Source: Rhodococcus sp. P1Y (lineage in GTDB: Bacteria; Actinomycetota; Actinomycetes; Mycobacteriales; Mycobacteriaceae). Taken from it: a stretch of DNA of 64,000 bases. Below, one piece after another: positions 55,417 to 64,000 of the stretch (positions are counted from its first letter, which is position 1; every line of letters begins with the position of its first letter). A model generated the notes under the pieces. That model saw nothing but the letters and a program-made list of their open reading frames with translations. It was not told the DNA's origin and did no database searches. Location of the stretch: the NCBI RefSeq assembly GCF_003641205.1, contig NZ_CP032762.1, positions 124,001-188,000 on the forward strand, read 5' to 3'. A program made the position numbers and the translations under genes.

Positions 55417-58071
55417 ATGACCACGTTGCCCTTGTCTGCGCCCTCGGTACCGCCCGCACCTCTACTGCGCAGTCGCATTCCCACCCTCAACGGCGCGACG
55501 ATTCGTCGACACCGCCTCCTCGACGAGCTCGACCGCGCGTGGAATTCCGGCTCCGTCACACTTCTGACCGCACCAGCGGGTTCCGGCAAGACGATGCTGC
55601 TTGTCGACTGGATCGATGCGCGGGGCCTCGATCTCGGATCCGTCGCGTGGCTCACTGTCGACGAGTCCGACAACGACGTCGCGGGACTGCGTACACGTGT
55701 CGCCTTCACTTTCGCTCACGCCGGGTCGGCCGCGCTGACCGATGCCATCGCTTCACTCCCGTCCGAGAACGATCCGGGTTACGAGCACTTCAGCGGCCTT
55801 CTCGTCGAGGCCCTCGAGTCGGTCGACGAGCAGATCACGTTGGTTCTGGACGACAGCCACCTACTGCACCACCGAGAGGTTCTCGGGCTGATCGGAGCCT
55901 TCCTCCGGTGGCCACCGCGCAACGTACGCATCGTTGTCGCCGGACGATTCGAGCCGCCGCTCGCGTTGCAGAAATTGCGGTTGGACGGGCTGGTTCACGA
56001 CATCTCGTCGTCCACCATCGCCTTCACACCCGACGAGGCCACCGAGATGCTTGCGAGATCGGGACTCGTTCTGCAACAGGACAATCTGTCGAAGTTGATG
56101 AATCGCACCGAGGGTTGGGCTGCCGGGCTACGCCTCGCCGGGATGATGCTGACGGGCTCCGCACAGCCCTCCGACGTACTCGACGCCTTCACTGGGACAC
56201 AGCACACCGTCGCCGACTACCTGGTGGGCGAAGTACTGTCGCACCTACCGAAGGATGTACGAACCTTTCTCGTCGAGACATCCGTACCCGATTGGTTCAC
56301 AACCGATCTCGCCGAGAGGCTGACCGGCGAGAACCACGCACAAGACATCATCGATGGTCTCCTCGCGCAGAATTTTCTCATCGAGAGAGTGCCTGGGCCG
56401 GAGCCCGTCTATCGATATCATCCGCTCATGCGCGGATATCTTCGTGCCGAGATCGCCCGTCTCGGAGTCGAGCAGATCCGCAACCTCGAACGCGTCGCCG
56501 CGTCGTGGTTCAACGCCTATCGCCAACCGCTGCAGGCACTCCAGCACAGCGTTCACGCAGGCGATTCCGCGACGATCATCGACACCCTCCGCGATTCCGG
56601 CCTCGGCATGGTTCTGCGCGGCGACGGCTCTCAGGTATTGACCGCCATGAGCCGGAGCCCCCACGAGGTCCGAAGGCACCCGATCTCTCAATTGATCAGC
56701 GCAGCAGCCTTTCTGACGGAGGGGACCGTTGCGCCCGCGGTGTCGATTCTGTCCACGCTGCGACGGTCGGCCACCACACCCGTCACCGACCGCACTACGC
56801 GAGTCGATCTCGACGCCGAAATGCTCCGGCGCGCACTGGAAGTCCACGCGTCGATCCATACGGGGAAGATCGCCGGCGCCCTCGCTCGCATGATGCAACT
56901 CGACATCGGTGAGTCCGGTTCACCCGAACTCGATTCGTACACCCTGATGGTCACCGGCCTCGCCGAACTTCACCTCGGGCGCACTGCAGGCGCCTTGCAT
57001 CATCTCGCCGACGCGACCGCAAACGCACGCGCCGGCAACCTCCATCTCACCGCGCTCGGCTGCATGGCCACGGTCGCGGGAACCCAGTTTCTCGCAGCTC
57101 ACTTCGACGACGCTCTCGCCACGGCACAGGAAGCGCGTGACTACTCGAGGCTGCACAGCCTGACCGAATCACCGCTCTCCTCCGTCGTGCAGTCGCTCGA
57201 ACTCCTCATCGACACACTGCACGTCGCCCCTATGTCGACTCAGATCCCCCACGACGTGTGGATCGACATCGCACGATCGCACGACCCGGCGGTGGCGGAC
57301 TACGGGCGCAGGGCAAGTTGGGCGCTGAACGCCACCACAGCCCGGCTCGGCCACGACGACCGGGAGTGGCTCGAGTTCGATCGCCCTGCACTGGCTGGAT
57401 TCGAAGCCCTGTTCGCGCCGATGATCCAGCGTCGATACCTCGCCCTCGGCGAAATCCATCGTGCGACCGAGCTCGTCGAGGTCACCGCCCGACGTCTCGG
57501 CCGTACCGGGGACGTCGCACTCCTCGTCGCCGAGATCCATCGTGCACACGGGCGAGTCGAGAACGCGGAGAACGAGCTGTCGACGATCGTCGACGGCACG
57601 AAGCAGTGCATCAGTCCGGTGAATACGGTGCGGGCTCTCCTCGCGGCCGCGTCCATCGCGGCGGCAAGGAAGCATCCCATCCGCGCCTTCGACATGGTCG
57701 TTCGCGCGCTGACCCTGGCAGAACCGGAATCGATTCTGCTCCCGTTCGTGGAAGCGGGCAGCCGCGTCCGGGACATCCTGACGCACAACCACGGACGATT
57801 CGGACTCCTGGAAGCGTTCGCCGACCGCGCGCGGGCCTGCGTTCCTCACCAGAACACGTCCGCCGACCGGCCCACCACCGGGACCCTCACGCGCCGCGAA
57901 CTCGAACTGCTCCGCGAACTGCCGTCGTGGCGGACCGCGGAGCAGATCGCCGCCGACCATTTCGTATCGGTGAACACGATCAAAACCCATCTGCGGGGTA
58001 TCTACCGCAAGCTGGAAGTGCGGTCGAGGCGCGATGCCATTGCCGCCGCACACGAACTCGGTCTGCTCTGA
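55417..58071 (+). CDS. MalT/LAL-type LuxR-family ATP-dependent regulator
   Basis: An 884-residue regulator. N-terminal STAND/AAA ATPase with Walker A TAPAGSGKTM (51-60) and a Walker B-like ITLVLDDSH. A winged-helix region and a long alpha-helical TPR-like region follow, and the C-terminal LuxR helix-turn-helix is TAEQIAADHFVSVNTIKTHLRGIYRKLEVRSR (about 836-870). Such proteins sense small molecules through the ATPase/TPR unit. ATG at 55417 has GGAAAGGG upstream. The likely target is unknown; the small gene 136 bp downstream is a candidate. Confidence 0.88.
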   Translation: MTTLPLSAPSVPPAPLLRSRIPTLNGATIRRHRLLDELDRAWNSGSVTLLTAPAGSGKTMLLVDWIDARGLDLGSVAWLTVDESDNDVAGLRTRVAFTFAHAGSAALTDAIASLPSENDPGYEHFSGLLVEALESVDEQITLVLDDSHLLHHREVLGLIGAFLRWPPRNVRIVVAGRFEPPLALQKLRLDGLVHDISSSTIAFTPDEATEMLARSGLVLQQDNLSKLMNRTEGWAAGLRLAGMMLTGSAQPSDVLDAFTGTQHTVADYLVGEVLSHLPKDVRTFLVETSVPDWFTTDLAERLTGENHAQDIIDGLLAQNFLIERVPGPEPVYRYHPLMRGYLRAEIARLGVEQIRNLERVAASWFNAYRQPLQALQHSVHAGDSATIIDTLRDSGLGMVLRGDGSQVLTAMSRSPHEVRRHPISQLISAAAFLTEGTVAPAVSILSTLRRSATTPVTDRTTRVDLDAEMLRRALEVHASIHTGKIAGALARMMQLDIGESGSPELDSYTLMVTGLAELHLGRTAGALHHLADATANARAGNLHLTALGCMATVAGTQFLAAHFDDALATAQEARDYSRLHSLTESPLSSVVQSLELLIDTLHVAPMSTQIPHDVWIDIARSHDPAVADYGRRASWALNATTARLGHDDREWLEFDRPALAGFEALFAPMIQRRYLALGEIHRATELVEVTARRLGRTGDVALLVAEIHRAHGRVENAENELSTIVDGTKQCISPVNTVRALLAAASIAAARKHPIRAFDMVVRALTLAEPESILLPFVEAGSRVRDILTHNHGRFGLLEAFADRARACVPHQNTSADRPTTGTLTRRELELLRELPSWRTAEQIAADHFVSVNTIKTHLRGIYRKLEVRSRRDAIAAAHELGLL

Positions 58072-58103
58072 GAGCGCATTCATCATGTTCGGGTGATGCC
58101 TGA

Positions 58104-60428
<2,325 letters not shown>

Positions 60429-60441
60429 ACCGTGACCCACT

Positions 60442-60477
60442 CGGGCCCCTCGTCGCATGCTTTCGACGAGGGGCCCG
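60442..60477 (+). terminator. Hairpin after leuA
   Basis: CGGGCCCCTCGTCG pairs perfectly with CGACGAGGGGCCCG around an 8-nt loop, 14 bp after the leuA stop. Only a weak T content follows (TGTGGTT), so termination may need help. Confidence 0.65.
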
Positions 60478-60647
60478 TGTGGTTCCACCGCCCCGGGGGA
60501 CCTGTCGATCCACGGTGCGCCCGACCGACCCTGGGCCACATCACCCCGTGCGGGTGAATTCACCTGTTTCGGATGATGATCTTGCTTCCCACGCAGTGCG
60601 AGCATGTACCCGAAGGTCATGCAACTGCCGAAATGGAGCACTGAATC

Positions 60648-61025
60648 GTGGACTCGTTCTGGGACTTCCTCTGGTTGATCATCGTGAGTTTCGCGTTCGT
60701 CGCCTACCTCATGGTGCTGTTCTCGATAATCGGTGACCTCTTCCGGGACCACAAGACCTCCGGTTGGGTCAAAGCGATCTGGGTCTTCTTCCTCATCGTC
60801 GCCCCGTTCCTCACCGCATTGGTCTATATCATCGCCAAGGGCGGAGACATGACCAAGCGCCAGGTCCGCGCTGTGCAGCACGCGAAAGACGAGCAGGAGC
60901 AGTACATCAAGCAGGTCGCCGGTCGGACGTCCGCCGAGGAAATCGCGCACGCAAAAGCGCTTCTCGATGCTGGAACCATCACCGACGAGGAGTTCTCGCA
61001 GTTGAAGGAAAAGGCGCTTCGCTAG
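60648..61025 (+). CDS. Membrane protein with PLDc_N-like helices and SHOCT domain
   Basis: A 125-residue protein with two helices (about 7-30 and 40-63) resembling the PLD nuclease N-terminal membrane module. A charged coiled linker and a C-terminal SHOCT motif (EEIAHAKALLDAGTITDEEFSQLKEKAL, about 96-123) follow. SHOCT domains mediate oligomerisation; the protein's role is unknown. GTG start with GGAG nine nt upstream. The stop codon lies in the stem CTAGGCG/CGCCTAG (61022-61039), which runs into palindrome copy D. Confidence 0.78.
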   Translation: MDSFWDFLWLIIVSFAFVAYLMVLFSIIGDLFRDHKTSGWVKAIWVFFLIVAPFLTALVYIIAKGGDMTKRQVRAVQHAKDEQEQYIKQVAGRTSAEEIAHAKALLDAGTITDEEFSQLKEKALR

Positions 61026-61037
61026 GCGGCTGCGCCT

Positions 61038-61081
61038 AGTGGCGCGATTAAGTGCCTGCCACGGCACCTAACCGCGCCACT
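61038..61081. repeat. Convergent-gap palindrome, copy D
   Basis: AGTGGCGCGATTAAGTGCC and GGCACCTAACCGCGCCACT pair over 19 bp with two G-T-type mismatches. It lies between the SHOCT-protein gene and the LysR gene, which converge. Confidence 0.8.
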
Positions 61082-61099
61082 GGGCGCTGAGCACCGATT

Positions 61100-61999
61100 T
61101 CACGTGTTTTCACTCACCCGAGCAGCTTCGGCGACGAACGCATCGATCACGGCCGCTACCGCTGGAAGAGCATGTGCGCCAACTCGTGTCGCCAGTTCGT
61201 ACACTCGCCCGGCGCGCACGCCGGACAGCGGCAACCTGACCAGACCGGGATGCACGACGGCATAACGCGGCATCAGAGCCACACCGTGCCCGCGTGCGAT
61301 CAGCACCTCGGTGACGCGAAAGTCGTTGATTCGCTGCACCACTCGCGGCCGAACACCGGTGACGGCGGCCACCGACAGCAGTACGTCGTCGACCGGGAAT
61401 CCGCCGCGCACACTGATCCACTGCTCGTCGGAGAGCTGTCGCAAGTCCACCGAGTCCTGACCGGCTAGAGCGTGATCAGGCGGGAGGACCAGGTCGATCG
61501 GTTCGCGCATGAGGCCACGAACCTCGATCCGAGGTCCCGCCGTCACCGCGGCCCGATCGTCGCGATGAGTCAGCACGACGTCGTAGTCGGCCAGCAGGGC
61601 GGGAACAGACGAAGCAGGAAGATCTTCGTCGCTCGCGTCGATGTGCGTGCCACTGTGTCGTAGACGATCGAGCACTCCGGGCAGTAACAAGGCCGCCCCC
61701 GAGGGGAACAGCGCGACGCGGACCCGACCTCTCGGTGACGCACCGTACGACGCCATTTCGGCGGCGGCTCGGTCCAGCGCCCCGAGGACCTCGTCGGCTC
61801 GAAGCACCAGCGCGGCGCCGGCGTCGGTGAGGCGTAGGCGTCGACCGTCCGGCTCGAGCAGCCGAACCCCGGCTTCTTTCCCCAGTACTTTGAGCTGTTG
61901 TGACACCGCGGACGGCGTCAGTGACAGGGCCGCAGCCACCGCTCCGACAGTGCCCCGGTCGGCCAGTTCCCGCAGGATCCTGAGCCGCTCGACATTCAT
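61100..61999 (-). CDS. LysR-family transcriptional regulator
   Basis: A 299-residue LysR regulator with the N-terminal winged helix (RLRILRELADRGTVGAVAAALSLTPSAVSQQLKVL) and a periplasmic-binding-like effector domain. ATG at 61999 puts the helix-turn-helix at the usual place. It is divergent from an EamA-type exporter gene 72 bp away and very probably controls it. The gap contains the palindrome CGAAAATATTCG (62022-62033) as a candidate site. The inducer is unknown. Confidence 0.87.
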   Translation of the reverse strand: MNVERLRILRELADRGTVGAVAAALSLTPSAVSQQLKVLGKEAGVRLLEPDGRRLRLTDAGAALVLRADEVLGALDRAAAEMASYGASPRGRVRVALFPSGAALLLPGVLDRLRHSGTHIDASDEDLPASSVPALLADYDVVLTHRDDRAAVTAGPRIEVRGLMREPIDLVLPPDHALAGQDSVDLRQLSDEQWISVRGGFPVDDVLLSVAAVTGVRPRVVQRINDFRVTEVLIARGHGVALMPRYAVVHPGLVRLPLSGVRAGRVYELATRVGAHALPAVAAVIDAFVAEAARVSENT

Positions 62000-62021
62000 G
62001 TAGAAAACATTAACTGTTGAT

Positions 62022-62033
62022 GCGAAAATATTC
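62022..62033. promoter_or_regulatory. Candidate LysR-type operator
   Basis: CGAAAATATTCG, an AT-rich near-palindrome in the 72-bp LysR/EamA gap and the only symmetric element I see there. Confidence 0.3.
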
Positions 62034-62071
62034 GATTGTGTTGATGCTTCGACACGGAGACGATTGACCGC

Positions 62072-62971
62072 GTGAACACCAGAGATCGCCTCATCGGACT
62101 GACCGTCGCCGTGTTGTGGGGACTGAACTTTCTGGCCATCCGCGTCGGACTCGACCACTTCCCCCCGTTCTTCTTCGCGGGCTTCCGATTTCTCGTCATT
62201 GCCGTGCCGGTCGTCCTGTTCGTCCGCCGCCCGAATGTGCCTCTCAAATGGCTATTGCTGTACGGCTTCGGCTTCGGATTCCTGCAGTTCGCGTTTCTCT
62301 TCGCCGCGATGAACGCAGGAATGCCGACCGGGCTCGCCTCACTCGTTCTGCAATCCTCGGCACCGTTCACCATCGTTCTCGGCGCGCTGCTCCTTCGCGA
62401 GAACGTGACGAGGCGTCAGATTCTCGGAATCACCGTTGCGATCGCAGGCATGGCGCTCATCGGATACGACCGGTCCCAGGCTGCCTCGTTGATTCCCGTC
62501 GTACTGACTCTGCTGGCGGGTCTCGGCTGGGCTTTCGGCAATCTCGGCAACCGACTTGCCAAGTCGACGGAACCGATGCGGCTCATGCTGTGGATGTGCG
62601 TCGTTCCGCCGATTCCGATGCTGATTCTGTCCGCTGCAGCGGAGGGCCCCATGACCGGATGGCATGCCTTGGGCTCGTCGTTCAGCGCCGACGGATGGCC
62701 CGGTTTGGTCGGTCTCGGCTACATCGTGCTGCTGGGCACGATCGCGGGGTCGGGTCTGTGGACGATCCTGATCAGCCGGCATCCCGCAGGCATCGTCGCC
62801 CCGTTCTCACTGCTGGTGCCTGTCGTCGGCATCGCCGGCGCGTGGATCTTCCTCGACGAGAACCCGAGTGCACTGTCGCTGATCGGGGCGGCCGTCGTCA
62901 TCGCGGGGTGTCTGGGAGGGATGGCTACTCGCCGCACTCCGGCCCCGCTCGCCGAACCGCTCCGCGTCTAG
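62072..62971 (+). CDS. EamA-family drug/metabolite transporter (10 TM)
   Basis: A 299-residue DMT-superfamily transporter built from two EamA repeats of five helices each (opening LTVAVLWGLNFLAIRVGL, second repeat from about VVLTLLAGLGWAFGNLGN). Probably an amino-acid or metabolite exporter of the YdcZ/EamA type. GTG start; no clear Shine-Dalgarno. Divergent from the LysR gene, likely its regulator. The stop codon TAG lies at the edge of palindrome copy E. Confidence 0.87.
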   Translation: MNTRDRLIGLTVAVLWGLNFLAIRVGLDHFPPFFFAGFRFLVIAVPVVLFVRRPNVPLKWLLLYGFGFGFLQFAFLFAAMNAGMPTGLASLVLQSSAPFTIVLGALLLRENVTRRQILGITVAIAGMALIGYDRSQAASLIPVVLTLLAGLGWAFGNLGNRLAKSTEPMRLMLWMCVVPPIPMLILSAAAEGPMTGWHALGSSFSADGWPGLVGLGYIVLLGTIAGSGLWTILISRHPAGIVAPFSLLVPVVGIAGAWIFLDENPSALSLIGAAVVIAGCLGGMATRRTPAPLAEPLRV

Positions 62972-63013
62972 TGGCACGACCGAGTGCCGCGTGGGGCACG
63001 TAACCGCGCCACT
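62970..63013. repeat. Convergent-gap palindrome, copy E
   Basis: AGTGGCACGACCGAGTGCC and GGCACGTAACCGCGCCACT pair over most of 19 bp. The left edge overlaps the EamA stop codon and the right edge the stop of the isomerase-like gene. Confidence 0.72.
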
Positions 63014-63389
63014 ACGAAACCTGCCTCAGATCCCCCGGTGACCAGTAGGCGCGCATCGATGTGATCCTGCCCTCGTCGTCGAACTCCATCACGTCGATGG
63101 GCGAGACTTCGAACGTGTTCTCGCCGAACGTCGTGGTGAGGCGAAACTGGAAGGCCGCACTGTTCGCTGCGATCCTCAACGTGACGAGTTCAGCGCTCTG
63201 GTCGAGCGGTTCCAGCACTGCATAGAACTCCCTGATCGACGCCTCGGTGGCCCTGACCTCGGATCCCACAGGATCCTCTACCGTCGCGCCTTCGGCGTAG
63301 AGGGCGAGGATGTCGTCGACGGTTCCGTGCGCGACACTACGAACATATGCGTCGACGGTCTTCTCGATGGCCTCGGGCGTTGGCGTCAT
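63012..63389 (-). CDS. Ketosteroid-isomerase-like SnoaL/NTF2-fold protein
   Basis: A 125-residue NTF2-like protein. Tyr15, Asp39 (TVEDPVG) and Asp99 (SPIDVMEF) match in order and spacing the catalytic Tyr14, Asp38 and Asp99 of bacterial steroid delta-isomerases, so real isomerase activity is plausible. It would shift a double bond in 3-ketosteroids. ATG start at 63389. It is transcribed away from murT and is not linked to other steroid genes here, although a cholesterol-oxidase-like gene lies at 41-43 kb. Confidence 0.75.
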   Translation of the reverse strand: MTPTPEAIEKTVDAYVRSVAHGTVDDILALYAEGATVEDPVGSEVRATEASIREFYAVLEPLDQSAELVTLRIAANSAAFQFRLTTTFGENTFEVSPIDVMEFDDEGRITSMRAYWSPGDLRQVS

Positions 63390-63485
63390 CCGACGCTCCT
63401 TTCTGTAACACGTTTCAGTCGAACTTAGCTGGCTGTCCGTCCTTCCGAGGAGAGTTGCCGCAATAGTGTGTGCCAGACTCGGCGC

Positions 63486-64000
63486 ATGGTTCGAGCGGGT
63501 GAGCGCAGGGCAGCAATCGGGGCGCGCGGCCGGCTGGCACTACGGGCGGCCGAGGCTGCCACGTGGGCGTCACGCAAGGCAGGCCGAGGCAAAGGATCGA
63601 TGATCGGCGGCCTCGTCGCTCTGAAGATCGATCCGGACATACTCACCGGGCTCGGATCGGGTCGCCGCACGGTGGTCGTGACCGGGACGAACGGAAAATC
63701 GACGACGACTCGTATGACCGCTGCCGCGCTCTCCACGCTCGGCGAGGTGGCCACGCAGGCCGACGGCGCCAACATGGACGCGGGCATCGTCGCCGCGCTG
63801 CACGCTCACTTCGATGCACCATTGGCGGCGCTCGAAGTCGACGAGCTGCATGTGCCGCACGTATGCGACGCGGTATCCCCCGCCGCTGTCGTGCTGCTCA
63901 ATCTCAGCCGCGACCAGCTCGACCGTGTCGGCGAGATCAACATGATCGAGCGCAAGCTCCGCGCCGGGCTCGCGAGGCATCCCGACACCGTCGTTGTCGC
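63486..64000 (+). CDS. murT: Lipid II isoglutaminyl synthase subunit MurT, N-terminal part
   Basis: The gene runs off the right edge; 171 residues are visible. It has a basic N-terminus, the Mur-ligase P-loop TGTNGKSTTT (66-75) and LEVDELHVPHV, as in the MurT/DUF1727 family. With GatD it amidates the D-Glu of lipid II. ATG at 63486 is the best start seen, but no clear Shine-Dalgarno precedes it, so the start is not firm. Counterpart of Rv3712. Confidence 0.85.
   Translation, partial: MVRAGERRAAIGARGRLALRAAEAATWASRKAGRGKGSMIGGLVALKIDPDILTGLGSGRRTVVVTGTNGKSTTTRMTAAALSTLGEVATQADGANMDAGIVAALHAHFDAPLAALEVDELHVPHVCDAVSPAAVVLLNLSRDQLDRVGEINMIERKLRAGLARHPDTVVV

Overview
The window comes from a high-GC, mycolic-acid-type actinobacterium, most likely Rhodococcus or a close relative in the Mycobacteriales. 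The main reason is gene order: it follows the Mycobacterium tuberculosis Rv3649-Rv3712 segment (helicase, Tad pilus locus, ssd, HAD phosphatase, dppABCD, acs, marP operon, crp, paired ArsA ATPases, whiB4, ponA2, ask-asd, leuA, murT), with lineage-specific blocks inserted. Many genes start with GTG or TTG, and many appear to be leaderless, with a TANNNT -10 box 6-7 nt before the start codon. I see no insertion sequence, prophage or CRISPR array.

Layout. 1-8.6 kb: end of a helicase gene, an orphan HadA-type dehydratase, a tightly coupled leftward Tad pilus operon, and a HAD phosphatase gene flanked by two non-coding RNAs (a 6C RNA and an Ms1/6S-like RNA). 8.6-16.5 kb: dppABCD peptide importer and acs. 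16.5-24.2 kb: MHS-type transporter, holin-like and epoxide-hydrolase-like genes, the leftward nth-tlpA-nudix-marP operon (every junction an ATGA overlap), and the CRP/GlxR regulator. 24-33.5 kb: metallo-hydrolase, Gfo/Idh oxidoreductase, RidA, two ArsA-like ATPases, whiB4, ponA2, YqeY, metallophosphoesterase and tRNA-Pro(CGG). 33.5-40.5 kb: F420-type oxidoreductase, SDR, GH15 hydrolase, HAD phosphatase, then a dps-catalase-fur oxidative-stress cluster. 40.5-45 kb: a TetR-controlled operon of a flavin monooxygenase (BVMO type), a GMC (cholesterol-oxidase-like) oxidoreductase and an acetoacetate-decarboxylase-like protein. 45-49.7 kb: a candidate uncharacterised regulon (below). 49.7-64 kb: Tat-exported multicopper oxidase, orphan sugar-ABC ATPase, asd/ask, a MalT-like LuxR regulator, leuA with a leucine leader peptide, a SHOCT protein, LysR/EamA pair, a ketosteroid-isomerase-like protein, and the start of murT.

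The most interesting signal is at 45.0-49.7 kb. A SARP/BTAD-AAA regulator lies among a duplicated zinc-metallopeptidase lipoprotein, an LpqN-like lipoprotein and an AT-rich small membrane protein. All three promoters carry the same direct repeat (TCCAAYN units, 11-bp period), each exactly 9 nt before a TANNNT -10 box. This is the geometry expected of SARP activators, and it suggests a small cell-envelope regulon. A second signal is a family of five ~44-bp palindromes, all of them in tail-to-tail intergenic gaps.

Function assignments rest on motifs, length and gene order read by eye. No database search or folding program was run.
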